A stretch of 64,000 nucleotides of DNA. Source: Streblospio benedicti. Lineage: Eukaryota > Annelida > Polychaeta > Spionida > Spionidae. The position numbers and the translations under genes were made by a program. Below, one piece after another: positions 36,690 to 47,865 of the stretch. The stretch covers positions 57,373,322-57,437,321 of the forward strand of contig CM032669.1 of assembly GCA_019095985.1 (NCBI GenBank), written 5' to 3'. The stretch's first letter is position 1, and each line of letters opens with the position of its first letter. The notes under the pieces are model-generated. The model saw nothing but the letters and a program-made list of their open reading frames with translations. It did not search any database and was not told the DNA's origin.

Positions 36690-38290
36690 CAACCACAAAA
36701 CACTTAAAACATCCAAACGGTACCAGAGCACAAATAGTAGCAATAGATAAAGATGGACCAAATATTAAATTACAAAATGGCCGAATCGTTAAAATACCAC
36801 AATACACATATGTAAAATACTCTCCCCAACGAAACAAAATAATTGCCACTAGAAAACAATATCCCATTATCCTATCATATGCCATAACAATACACAAATC
36901 ACAGGGTTTAACCTTGCAAGAAGCAGTTGTGCATTGCACAGATATTAGTGTACCTGGTTTATTAGGAGTGGCAATGAGTCAAGTCCGTGAACTCAAAAAC
37001 ATCAAAGTTCTAAACTTTGTCCCTAACAAAATCTCCACCTACTGACCTAAAGATTACAACTTTTTTGGAAACAAACAGATCACATCCTTATGACATCAGT
37101 ATACAATGTTGTAGCAATAACTTTGTTGCTGACATCTTTGCTGCTTTGGATGATGAGGATGGTGATACCATTTCCATAGAATCTTTTCATCAGCTTCAAT
37201 CAGTCAGTACAGAGGAAGCTGAGAGCACACACTGAAGCCAAATATTGAAATAGAACAAAACTTAGAATTTATTGATTACATAGACCAGATTTTAACAGAT
37301 GTTAACAAAGTCTGTCCATTCATAAATAAATTAGGGAAAGTCATGGAGAAACAATACAGTGAAATTAAAAAAGAAGAGGAAATGACTCTTGAGCAATGGT
37401 GCACATTTGATCAAGCCATCAAAAAATATTCTTTCTCCTTCGGTTTTACAGAAATGTTATCAACAAGTTTACTACCATATCACTGTAGGAATCTTGTGGG
37501 GGGCCTTTTATTACTTCAACTTAGAAAAGATTTAAAGATTTAAAAAAAAAATAATTGCAAAGACGGATCACAGCAATGCATTTAATACAATACCCAATGC
37601 AGGAAAAGTTAGATATATTTGTGGTCATATTATCTATAAAATAAATAAATCTCTTTATTCAAAACTATCATCCAAAATTTCAACACACACAGCCAATACT
37701 AATGTTCAAATGAAATGAAATTTTATACAGCAAATATTACCAACACAAGATGAAATAGTTAAGGAAACAAAATTCTCTTCATCCCTCACAGAAATGTTAA
37801 ACAAAAATACAACTGGTGGACGGAATCATATTTCTGACAATTCATACTTGTTTTTCTTAAGATTGAAGAATGCGAAGCATAGCGTTCAGATGACAAATGG
37901 ACCTATTTATAGCGACGCGCCATCAACAATATTAGATAGTATTGTACATAACAAAATCTTATATAAATGTTTTATAGAGTGCTTCAACATCCCTGATGTA
38001 CAATCACAAATGGCAAATACTGATTCAAACACTTGTTTAAAAGAAATCTATACTGAAATATGTAAATGTCATATATCAATATCGCATAGGGAGTATACAA
38101 AAAGATTACAACAAGAACAAGGCCAAGTTAAAAAAATTTAAAATCCAAAAAAACCAACAAGGAGGAACTCGATTCCCAATGTGTTAAAGAACTTCAACAT
38201 TCTGAGGAATATTTTTGTGGTGGTTGTAACAGCAAATATGCTGATCCAGATCCATTAGGTATTGCATGGATAGTGTGAGGCATGCCTTGA
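36690..38290 (+). pseudogene. PIF1 helicase C-terminal part and PHD-like tail, unit 2
   Basis: This copy begins earlier than unit 1: GTRAQIVAIDKDGPNIKLQN, then YAITIHKSQGLTLQEAVVHC (helicase motif VI) and LLGVAMSQVRELKNIKVLNF. The shared tail follows (EKQYSEIKKEEEMTLEQWCT, GRNHISDNSYLFFLRLKN, CLKEIYTEICKCHISISHRE). It goes on after 38141 into CGGCNSKYADPDPLGIAWI, the start of a PHD-type zinc finger. Frame changes near 37030 and 37540 make it a pseudogene. It shows that the intact protein joins a PIF1 helicase to a C-terminal zinc finger. Confidence 0.75.
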
Positions 38291-38460
38291 TTGGTATCAC
38301 TACACATATGGTGGTCAGTCAAAAATGAATTTGAACAGTTGGAAGAAAGTTCAATATTTCATTGCCCGAAATGTTAAGTTTAACATTGTTATTGTTTTTG
38401 TACTGCAGACGTGTACGAAACTTGCTTATGTTATATTACTTTCATAAAATGACAGAGCTA
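38215..38460 (+). pseudogene. PHD-finger-like remnant
   Basis: One frame gives CGGCNSKYADPDPLGIAWI; a shift of one gives CEACLDWYHYTYGG. Together these are the two halves of a PHD-type finger (CxxC, W, CxxC, HY). The expected last Cys reads as Tyr. A single-base change separates the halves near 38270. Confidence 0.6.
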
Positions 38461-38761
38461 TGTTTTTATCTTGAAACAACTACATTGTAACACTAATACG
38501 CAAAACTATATGCTGCTTATATAGAGGTTGCTCAGAAGTCGAGAATAAGGGTGTTTTTGAAACACCTACATACAATATGCAATTAAGAATTGTAAACTAT
38601 TTTCATCTAAGTTGGAAATTGGATATTGTAACATTTTATGAATACTATTGAAAGGGAGAATTAAACTAGATTGTTGGGGTCGATATTTCGTATTTTTAAT
38701 GCAATTTGATTTTCTACAATATTTGGTTGATGGGAACAGGTACTTGATGTGGCGCTTGATA

Positions 38762-39308
38762 CACCTAAACCTCGATATGACGCGGACATTGGGGTTCAGA
38801 ATTCGTGAACTGCGTTATACCCGAAAGCGCGTTATTTAGAAAGTTTTTAAAAACGTGCTAAATTACGCAAGAAATTACCTGAGTGGTGTTATGTTGTATA
38901 TTGAATATTAAAATAAATACAAATTGAAATAATTCTGAGCTCAACCACGTTTTCAAGTAAGTAAGCAAGTAAGTAAACAGGTTTAGTTGGTCTAGTTTGA
39001 TTCGTCACAGTTTATTACAAGGTCTCGTGACACAATAAATGAATCAGTACATAAATGTTAACAAAACATCGTTTAAGATTTCTATGCATAATTATGCGAA
39101 CTGAGACCTTAACGCGAAAATTATTGCACATGCGCGCATCTCGATTCCGTTCGCGCAAACATGGCTGACAAGAAGGTAAACAATGTGTAGAAAGTGTATT
39201 TTTCAATGATATTTTCATATATATGTTCATGAAATTGGGGTCCATGGTCAAACCGTGTTACACAGAAATTCGCGTAAAATCGAAGCGCGTAATATCGAGG
39301 TTTAGGTG
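38762..39308. mobile_element. Tc1/mariner-type MITE (CACCTAAACC ends)
   Basis: The 547-bp element starts cacctaaacctcgatat and ends with the inverse atatcgaggtttaggtg, flanked by TA at 38760-38761 and 39309-39310. The ends continue with related gacgcg/cgcgtaa sequence. No transposase inside. The minus-strand ORFs here are chance. Confidence 0.85.
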
Positions 39309-40000
39309 TATGTAAAAGTGAGAATGACATGTTGTTATCAATGATGAGACTGGAAATAGTGGTGAGGGTGCAATTTGAGGTGGCATCCTTGGTGAAGTTG
39401 AGTTTCAGCCTAAAAGAAAATCAATGTCATAAATATTGGAGGTGGCACTGGCTACTTATGTCCCTCCCGTCACGTAACCTGATATCAATGTCAATGTGAC
39501 TTTGAAACGTCATATCAACGTCATATCGATATCAGGTTGTGTGCTGGCCGGGACTACTGCCTAGCTGAGGGATTACTATTTGCATCATTGGTATTTTTGT
39601 ATTGAACAGATACTTTTTTGTGACGAGGGTTTAGAAAATATTGACATTTTCATGTACCATCTTTATTAATAAAGTTTCATTTAGAATAAAAATCAGAGTG
39701 AAAAATCCCACGATTATACAGCTATGCAGCTGCGAAGCTGCATTTCATTGTTATTAACAGCACATAAAAAAACTTAAATTCAGATTTGTCAACCATGTTC
39801 AAGGAAAAATGAAGAGCAGAACAGTCTCACATTTCATAAAAACACATCCCCATATGAGACACATGTGAAAACTACAAATTTCAATATTATTACATTATAA
39901 GTTGTAAGGGGCCCCGCCCCGCCCATGTCTTAAACTAAGAGCTAGAAAATGTCTTAACCATGATCATGCATAATTGCCAATTCATCATGTATTGAAATAT
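39309..40000. other. AT-rich stretch with a small inverted repeat
   Basis: No gene visible. At about 39480-39540, aacctgatatca and tgatatcaggtt-like motifs face each other around repeated cgtcatat words, probably a small foldback repeat. Confidence 0.45.
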
Positions 40001-40341
40001 ATAAAGAAACAACAAACAAACTATTTGGTGTACATCAATGTTTCATGCTTTTGCAATTTTCAACACAATCAATATTGGAGTGGCATAACAATTATACAAT
40101 ATTTCATTAGAAAAATGTACAAGCTGTTGAAGTATAAGTAATCACATTTCGTATATATCACTTATATATATACGAAATATACGATATATACGAAATGTGA
40201 TTACTTATACCTCAACAGCTTGTACATTTTTCTAATGAAATATTATATAATTGTTATGCCACTCCAATATTGTTTGTGTTGAAAATTGCAAAAGCATGAA
40301 ACATTGATGTACACCAAATAGTTTGTTTGTTGTTTCTTTAT
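40001..40341. repeat. 341-bp near-perfect palindrome
   Basis: The arms 40001-40159 and 40183-40341 are inverses of equal length (159 bp) with about three mismatches, around a 23-base AT loop. It starts ataaagaaacaacaaac. Such a structure can extrude as a cruciform or fold as a long hairpin RNA. It could be a foldback MITE or a local inverted duplication; no target duplication was seen. Confidence 0.92.
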
Positions 40342-40399
40342 TTATAAAATGCTCCCATTCAGGTAGAGCACTGTAATTGTGTATTCTTAACTACAAAAA

Positions 40400-40401
<2 letters not shown>

Positions 40402-40493
<92 letters not shown>
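40402..40493. repeat. (TA)n microsatellite
   Basis: About 46 uninterrupted TA units, 60 bp from the palindrome. Confidence 0.98.
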
Positions 40494-40494
<1 letters not shown>

Positions 40495-40829
40495 CAAATC
40501 ACTATAATACTCTACTATCGTTTATGACCTCAAAAAGTACATGTAATTAAGACTATTACCAAAATTCAAACCAAATAGTGTTTTCCATTTTTGTACAGAT
40601 GAAGGTGAAGGTCATGGAATGCCTCTTTTCAGAATGAACTGTTGATCACATTTGCACATTGTTTGGTACAAATTACATGGACATGACGTCATTTGAAGTA
40701 CTAAAAATGAAGACGTAGAGCTATTATATGGTTATATATTGTTATGTGAGCATGCCCAAAGGCTGATTGTGTGTGACAAAGGCTGGTTATGTTTATAGGT
40801 ATTAGCATCCTTGTAATTACATACAGTAT

Positions 40830-41500
40830 CAACAACCAGCCTCGATCACCGGTCCTGTGCATGCAAGAGTGGTCGAGAGTGGCTTCTGTATGCCAATGGC
40901 AAAATGTTTTGTTCAACATGCCGAGGAGCCTATGGCACTAAACAAGTAAAAACATCCACTTTTTTGACAGATTCTACCAATTTCAAAATATATGTGGTCA
41001 AGGAACATGAAGCATCAGACGCTCAAAAAAAGGCTGTGGTCAAGAAGAATCTTGCCAACCCACAAGACACCACAGCATACAAATCTATCATGGAAATGAA
41101 GAAAGATCAAGTGGGCACATTAGAGTGCTGTTTCATAATCCCCATGCTATATAGCAAAGAAGTGTAGACCTTTGTCGGATTTTGTGTGGATGAGTCAGCT
41201 GGATGCCAGAAAAAAGATCAAGGTCAGTGAAGGGTATTGAAATGACAAGGTGGGCTTTGTGTTTGTGAAGAGCATCTACAGTGCTGAAAGGAGAAGCCTA
41301 GAAGAAACCATGATTGAAGCCAAGTTTCTCAGTGTTATAACAGATGGCTCTCAGGATGTATCAACTAAAGAGCAAGGGTGTGTGTACATTAGATCAGCTC
41401 AGCATGGTGTTGTAAGTGTGCAGTTCATAGGATTGCAGAGAGTAGCTCGTGCTAATGTGGAGGTATATACAAATGTAACAGGTTGGCCACGTTGGTAGCC
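40830..41500 (+). pseudogene. hAT/ZNF862-like transposon protein fragment
   Basis: The frame reads EWLLYANGKMFCSTCRGAYG, then FLTDSTNFKIYVVKEHEASD, the TTF-type zinc finger (C..C, then a Phe-Lys...H) of ZNF862-like hAT relatives. After a stop near 41165 a second frame reads EETMIEAKFLSVITDGSQDV and EQGCVYIRSA, matching the start of the hAT-like catalytic region with its first Asp. The frame ends at 41498. It is truncated and broken. Confidence 0.7.
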
Positions 41501-42690
41501 TTATGAATGTATGTGTTAATTGTACTGTGACAGATTTTAAATAGTTTATTATGATATATAGATTGAAGTTGTGTTTTTAGTGAGATTGTTGAAGTTGTGA
41601 CAGTTGGTTTTTAGAGTTCATTAAAGAAACATATTCATTGTCATTCTTCATATTTCGTGTTCACATCACCCTGGCCTCGGGTAAGGTGTTACATTTTGGA
41701 GGTTCTACAGAGATCAACTTCATATATGGATTATCTGTGCATGAATCAACTATGTTTATGTGGTGTCTAGCGAGGACCAAGAATCTGAGCTGAAGACATT
41801 GAGAATGTGTGGAGAACTGTGCGGAATTCTTGTACAATGATTCCCAGTGCACAATGGTGGAATAATGCGTCTTTTGTGTAGCCTACCATTGAAGAAGTCG
41901 TCTGGGAAGTGTGGTGAACGTGCGTCCCTGTCCAGAGAGAGTTCCTGTTCATCCATGAGTCATTGTTGTGGCAATGTTGCAGTAAAAAATACAAGATTAT
42001 TTTTCTTTAAGGTCTCATAGAAAACTTTAGTTCCATTCAGTCTCTCTTTCAAAAAACTTTCACACTGCTTTGATCTTTTATTGGCTTGAAATACAAAAGA
42101 ATGGATAATCTGGAATATAACTGACAATTCGTCAAGTAAGAAATGAAGATTGGAGCGCATGTATGATATTTTCAGTGTACACAACGCTATCATTTTGTAG
42201 GCAGAAATGCAACGACATAGATTTTGAGCACTTATAAAAATGTCTACGTATGCAGGTTTAAAGTTAAATAAAATTCGATCGGCCGAATAATTTTCTAATA
42301 AAATATGTAAATACCTTATAGATGTGGTTTGTCTTGCTACACTAAAAGAAATTTCATTCAAATACTGCGATATTATCACAATAACTTGCAAAAAAGTCAG
42401 ACAATGATATCCCCAAAAGTAAAAGTCAATGAGAGATGGTCGTGAACATTGCAAAATACGCGATTAACGCAACATCTTGCTCAAATCAATAAAAGACAAG
42501 TTGAAAACAATTATTGTGTACATCCGATGTTAAAATCAAACACCCAAAAAACTATGAACTATTGGCACTACATTCAAATTATTAAATGAAATATACACAA
42601 ATCAGTTGACAAAACCGGCCGACCATCTAGACCGCGTTTCTAGTGTCACGTCGCACTCCGCGCACCTGCTGCGGCTCACCATTGCGTCCG
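41501..42690. other. Unassigned stretch with a long minus-strand frame
   Basis: On the minus strand 42454-41960 is open for 164 codons (contains NEISFSVARQTTSIRYLHIL and FFTATLPQQ) but has no ATG at its start and no domain I recognise. The rest shows nothing definite. Confidence 0.3.
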
Positions 42691-42699
42691 CACTGTCAT

Positions 42700-42706
42700 T
42701 ATAAAA
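42700..42706 (+). promoter_or_regulatory. TATA box in a locally GC-rich region
   Basis: tataaaa lies 88 bp before an ATG at 42788 and within a GC-richer patch (42600-42900), unlike its surroundings. It fits a promoter for the histone-like sequence downstream. Confidence 0.45.
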
Positions 42707-42787
42707 CCGGCGCAGCAAAAGTCGGTGACATCACAATCTAAAATTCTTGTGACGTAGAAGCTTCTCCGTCTTTTCCAGGCTTCGAAG

Positions 42788-43215
42788 ATGGTGTACATAC
42801 AGAAAGAACGTAGGGGTCACGGTCGGTGTCCACGCAGACCACGGAGTCTGAGAGACGATCCTTGACGCCCTCGCAAAAGTGCCAATCCCAGAGAAGGCAA
42901 CAACCAAGGAGGTAAAGCCCAAGGAACCTCCTCGTGCCATGCCCGGCACCGACGTCTATCTCTGCATACGTGAAGACGTCTACCAGACCTACTAATGTGC
43001 TATTAAGAAGTACATTACTGTAGATGTACATCTCCGTCAACTACAAGATTGACTTGTCCAAACGACTTGCTTTCATAAAGGCGTACTTGACCAAGGCGTC
43101 CGTCGAGTGTGGCAAACTGTATATATAAATATCGTGCGACGGAAAAGCTTCTCTGTTTCCAAGGCCTCGAAGATGATCTTCACGCCGAAGAAAGAAGAAA
43201 GAAACAAAAGGTAAG
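42788..43215 (+). pseudogene. Degenerate linker-histone-like sequence
   Basis: In split frames it reads LAKVPIPEKATTKEVKPKEP, then CAIKKYITVDVH, NYKIDLSKRLAFIKAYLTKA and SVECGKL. This resembles the winged-helix core of histone H1 (AIKxYI, NYKxD, xxIKxxLxKxxxxGxL) preceded by a basic Pro-Lys tail. A GTAAGC donor at 43211 follows a short basic piece, MIFTPKKEERNK. Stops and shifts (for example near 42846 and 42994) make it a pseudogene or badly sequenced. The histone match is from pattern memory. Confidence 0.4.
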
Positions 43216-45125
43216 CTGATGTATTCTATGGAGGATCTAAACTATATGTAAATTAATAGGTCCCAGATTTTAATGTGTGCATTGACTAGTGAGCTTGAAA
43301 TATTTGGCACAAAATTTAGTCTTTGTATTTGAGTATCTGATTTTGGCTAGATGGCATGTATATTTTACATTTCAATTCGAATGAGATTGTGTTTAGATAT
43401 GTTAACAAGATCTACTAAATCTGTATAGCCATATATTGATTTTTATCAGAAGTCAACTGATCAGCACACTAAGGGTTAACAAAAATTTGTGTTAAAATGT
43501 GGCACCTGACTATGTGTTCACTTGCTATAGATGATGAAATAGAATGAGTTTATTTGTACACATATTACAAACATGATGCAGACCCACTGTTGTATTTCAC
43601 ACCATTAGAATGAAAAGGGATCATATTACTTTTAGTTCTGAAACACAGAGTCTGCTGCGGACAAGAAAGAGGCCATGATATTCACTAAGCCTCAATCGCA
43701 GAAAGCAAAAACGTGAATCAAGTAAGTTATCATGTCAAAACTTCACTCTCATGCAATAATCACATAACATTCGATATATTTAATATAAATATCCGGTAAT
43801 ATGCCTGTAAGTTTGTTTTATGAAATAAGTTTATGTACTAGTACTAGTATATGTACTGGTCTTGACAAAATATTATTTGAGACATTTCTATGTATTGGGT
43901 AGATTCTTGTAGTCATTTTTAATATTGTCAATGTGCTTCAGTAGCTGAAGCAAGAAAGCCTTGTGATCACTTTGTTTCTATGTATGTATGTATGTCTCCG
44001 GACAAGCTAGAGCTTTTACCGTTCCACAGATTTCGTTCAAACTTTACACAACTGTGAGGTATGAGGCGACACCAAAGTGATTCGATTTTTGGGCGCTCTG
44101 CCAATTAAATTGTGTATTTTAGAAGGCCATTTATGACATTTTACTGATATTCAATGCACTTAGCCAGAGAGAATCACGCGTATCACGTATCACGTCACGT
44201 ATCACGTCACGATTTAAAATAACATTTTTATTCACCATTCTATTTTTAGTCAACTTTTAACAGTTGAAACTTGATTAACATAAAACAGTAAAAAGTATGC
44301 ACCGTTTCATCATATGTCTTAATTGCCCATATAAATCAACGTTGTTCTAGCGACGCCGTGTTCTTTGAACACTTCTGATCTAGTTTAATATTGATTTCAA
44401 TGTGATAACAAGTTAAAGTGCAAGCAAGAAATATTTATTGGTGAGGAAAGGGACGTGCTGTATGAACATGTTTAGAGTGATCTGCTTGTAACTTTCTCAG
44501 TCAACAGGCCATTAAATAATCTTTGAAAACTAGGATAGTACTTAATTGTTGCACATCTCTATCATCTTTTAACTTAACTGTGGCCATTCATTAATATCTT
44601 GATCAATATCAATGAAAAATAATCATTTCACATATTACATCCTAGTTATAAAGCTTGTTTTTCAAACACCTTTTATATATATAAATTTATAGCAAATCAT
44701 CAAAGTTTTCTCGTCACCCGCTGCACTAGATGAAACTTTTTTAATGAGTCATCGAAATTGGACTCCCCCCTGGTTTTTGTTCAATGCTCAACAAACAGAA
44801 AATATGCAGGATAAATTAAGGTAGTTAGACCTGGATAAATATGACATGGGTTAAAATTTGCGTGCACTTTAGCTTTGCAAAGTCTTACACCATTAGCAAT
44901 ACCTGCACGTGCTTAACGCCTATAGACGTCTGAGGTAGGCGATTTATCGTGACTGATAATATGACCAGAAATAACCAATAAGAATGGTTTTAAGCTAACC
45001 AATATGCATTGGAACCGCCCATTAAGAAGCATTTGCTTCAAACTCTTTGCTATAAATATTGAATAATGAGCAATCAATTCAGCATAACGTATCATCAGCT
45101 AACAAGGATATAGACCATCTACGAA
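43216..45125. other. Intergenic stretch with minor repeats
   Basis: A splice-flanked basic piece at about 43650-43718 (KKEAMIFTKPQSQKAKT) may be a tail exon of the histone-like sequence. Otherwise I see a tatgtatg microsatellite (about 43979-43995), a tandem of cacgtatcacgt words (44180-44213) and AT-rich sequence without a gene. Confidence 0.45.
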
Positions 45126-45129
45126 TCAT

Positions 45130-45631
45130 ATGCAAAATGGGTAGCAAATTAAAGAGAAGATTAGCAAGTTAAAGAGAAGAGACTGTGTGCGCTGGGCAGA
45201 AAGTTTAAAGAAACTTGTTAACAAATTGATAGAACATGGCATTCCTACATGTGTCTCATACGCCACACCAGATGGATTACTTTTAACGCATGGATCAAAA
45301 TCCATCTCCTCTTTACAGAAAATTCCCCGGACATATTTGAACAGGATGAATGGTCGGGGAATATCATGGATCAGGTTCCCCAACTAACATTGCCACCACC
45401 ACTGGAAAACATTCACACCATCAATTATGATTCGGCAAAAACACTGGTAATAGCACTGGTCAGGAGCTCACTCGGTGGTTTTGTGCGGAAAATTGGGTGG
45501 GGGAAAATTGAGAGGCCAGTATGGTGGGCGCCGGACATCCCGTGGACAACAAGAGGAGTACAGCGGGTAGTCTCCTTGAAGGACATGCGGTGACTTATCG
45601 CCGCTGGTTATCAGCATTTCAACCAACAGGT
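45130..45631 (+). pseudogene. NRF-1/EWG-like DNA-binding domain, broken
   Basis: One frame reads CVRWAESLKKLVNKLIEHGI and PTCVSYATPDGLLLTHGSKS; after a shift near 45320 it reads QLTLPPPLENIHTIN, VIALVRSSLGGF, then GWGKIERPVWWAPDIPW. In order this is the layout of the NRF-1/P3A2/Erect-wing domain (KPIWWPEDIPW and GWGK are hallmarks in the human protein). A TGA follows LKDMR, yet the frame goes on LIAAGYQHFNQQ to a GTAAGG donor at 45632. NRF-1 is a nuclear factor that binds GC-rich promoter sites. Two breaks and short length suggest a pseudogene or a copied exon; it may instead be a diverged NRF-1-like family. Confidence 0.6.
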
Positions 45632-45834
45632 AAGGTTTACGTGTTATGGCATTTGCGTATAATTGAAAAACGAAACAAAAACCAACAACTACATGTACAT
45701 TTAGTTTCAATTAGTTTCATATACAGAGTAAATAGGGAAATGAGCTGTCCTTATTATATGGGATACTTATGATGTATAGGGGAGACCGGGGCAGGTTGAA
45801 ACAAATTTTATTCTTTTCTAAAGTTAGTTATAAA

Positions 45835-45870
45835 TTCTGATGACGATGATGACGACGACGACGACGACTG
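45835..45870. repeat. GAC/GAT-type microsatellite
   Basis: A short run of gatgatgacgacgacgacg-like triplets, just after a ggggagaccggggcaggttg motif that looks like a dispersed repeat start. Confidence 0.7.
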
Positions 45871-46142
45871 GATTTTCAAAGCACCGGTTTGGACACTGGA
45901 GGCTTTTCTAGATGAATCGATGACTTAACTGTTGAAATAAGGTATTTCAAGAGGGGAAAGTCATGGGTGTACAATGTAGATTTTGTGGAATTTAAAGTGT
46001 TTAATTTTTCAACAGAAAAATTTAGCATGCTACGGTTTTTGTCTACTCAAAAGTTTACTCCCAATAACCCTAACATAGTCGAACCTTTATTTTTGTCTAG
46101 GTCTATGTTGCAATGTAAATAAATTCTTTAGTGTTGTGAAAG

Positions 46143-46760
46143 ATGAAAATAATAAATTTACTTAATTACCAACACGATGAACTCATTCAAGGTGATGTTT
46201 CTGATGGTGATCTGATGAGTTTTGAGACCTGGACAGAACATATGAATGCGCGATTTCCAAATTTTAAGTATTGGAATATAACCCTGGAACTTGAATTGAA
46301 AGCTCTTTGTTTCGTAAGGGCAATTAGAAGGAAACTTCTTTCTATATCAAGCAAGCATTCCAGCATTACTCCCATGGTTCTTTGCTTTAGATCTTGCACA
46401 TTACGCCAGGTGACTTTCTGTTCACTTGAGGGACATGTCAAGTCTTGTGGCAAACCATCCTCTCATACATAAAGAGTTCATAGAGGGTCATTTTTATGCT
46501 CACAAAAGTAGAAGAGTTTTCTCAGGATTGGCAACAGATCAAGTGCATGAGCAAAATAACGCTAAGGTGAAGGGCGAAGATGGTGCTGTTGGTTTGCTTG
46601 ATTCACCCAATGCTTGAAGAAGATGGATGTGTGGCGGTCCAGAGACTGCATTTTTTGTGTGAAGAATATAAGTGTAGCTATATGAAAGAAGAAAATGAAA
46701 AGTGCTTGAGAATTAGGGCAGATAAGTGAACGCTTATACCAAGTTTGTATGGACAATGTC
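46143..46760 (+). pseudogene. Transposon-associated ORF family, copy 1
   Basis: In pieces it reads DLMSFETWTEHMNARFPNFK, WNITLELELKALCFVRAIR, LLPWFFALDLAHYAR-stop-LSV, then HPLIHKEFIEGHFYAHKSRR, FSGLATDQVHEQNNAKVKG and GAVGLLDSPNA. I recognise the DQxHEQNNAxVKGxxGAVGL block from a family of repeated, uncharacterised invertebrate proteins that looks transposon-linked; its biochemical role is unknown to me. One Trp codon is TGA here (about 46430) and TGG in the second copy at the window end. A stop follows SPNA at 46617, so the copy is dead. Confidence 0.7.
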
Positions 46761-47066
46761 TCTTGAAGCTAGGAAGCAAATAAGATTGCTATTGGACTGT
46801 TAATGTTAATTCATTGTACTGTATAGTTATTGTAGTGTAGTTTTTTATTTTATTTATTTATTTTTTTGTTCTGGGAGAGTGTGCTGGACAGCAAATGGTG
46901 CAGCATATATTCATTATAAACATTAATTATAAATGTGCTTGCGCATGCATTTTATGACTATAAACTGCTCCTTGTATTATTACCATATTTGAATACTCTA
47001 TTTATATGTTTGTTATGTAGGATTATGGTATGGAGGGAATTTGGGGTTTAGATTGAAAATTGACAC

Positions 47067-47252
47067 ATGAAAAAAAAAGATGAATGGATAAGGATTGGAT
47101 CTAGAAGAAGTGTAAGAATAAAAGTAAAATTAAAGAGTTTAAAATGTGTAGAAGACAAATACGGACATGTGATTACAGAAGTGCATGAGGCGCATGTAAT
47201 GCCAATCAAGGGAGAGACTGAAACTAATAATTTTGTATGTGATGGTACATAA
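47067..47252 (+). CDS. Short unknown ORF, 61 codons
   Basis: An ATG frame reads MKKKDEWIRIGSRRSVRIKV then HVITEVHEAHVMPIKGETET. It is Lys-rich, with no known domain. It may be a fragment. Confidence 0.2.
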   Translation: MKKKDEWIRIGSRRSVRIKVKLKSLKCVEDKYGHVITEVHEAHVMPIKGETETNNFVCDGT

Positions 47253-47439
47253 GAAATAGTTTGAACAGTAAATTACTATAAAGAAAACACTGCATGGTGA
47301 CTACCTAGTTGAAGTAATATTATGATGTGTTTTTTTAACACAGGCTGCATTTAAGTACATATTCTGAAAGGGCATGTGATTTTGATCATGCAAACCCATT
47401 TTGGCATGATTTTGATGGAGTTTGATTTGCATGAAATGA

Positions 47440-47695
47440 ATGTGTCTGAGGGCATCATCTGACACCTGGGGGCAGATTTTGGCACTTTCTGAAGCACATG
47501 GATATATTAATTTTTTACGAAAAATCAATTTAACATCTGGTGCTGACTGTCAAATCTCACTCGATGGCAAGAAGATTGCTTACGGCTGTGGCTCAAAGCT
47601 AGATGAGGACCTTTGTGGCCATGAAGAGTCACCAGCTCTTGAACAAAGAAAAAAGAAACAAAAAACGAGGAGACGCTGTTGGAAGAACTTTTTTT
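47440..47695 (+). pseudogene. Fragment with conserved IxxDGKKIAYG motif
   Basis: The frame reads LTSGADCQISLDGKKIAYGC, GSKLDEDLCGHEESPALEQR and a basic end. The combination of DGKKI, a Gly and a GHE motif resembles a conserved patch in uncharacterised invertebrate transposon-linked proteins, but I cannot name it. Confidence 0.35.
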
Positions 47696-47699
47696 AGTA

Positions 47700-47865
47700 A
47701 GCCTGCTCTCTTCCCACTCCATAGGACTTTGATCAATCAGAATTGGGACGAGGTGGCAGTTCTCATAAAAAATGGTGCAGATCTCAACGTGGTAGACACC
47801 TATAATAACTCACCTCTTCACTATGCTGTTAAATATGATGCGCCAACAGCTCTCACTGTCCAGCT
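47700..47865 (+). pseudogene. Ankyrin-repeat exon fragment
   Basis: LHRTLINQNWDEVAVLIKNG, then ADLNVVDTYNNSPLHYAVKY, is one ankyrin repeat and the start of the next (ADxNxxDxxxxxPLHxA). The frame then passes straight into a LINE tail at about 47866, so the 313-codon ORF 47603-48544 is a chimera and not one gene. Confidence 0.75.

Noticed and set aside
41960-42454. 164-codon minus-strand frame as a receptor-like gene
   Set aside because: It has hydrophobic stretches but no ATG, no domain match I can recall, and AT-rich codons like its non-coding neighbours.
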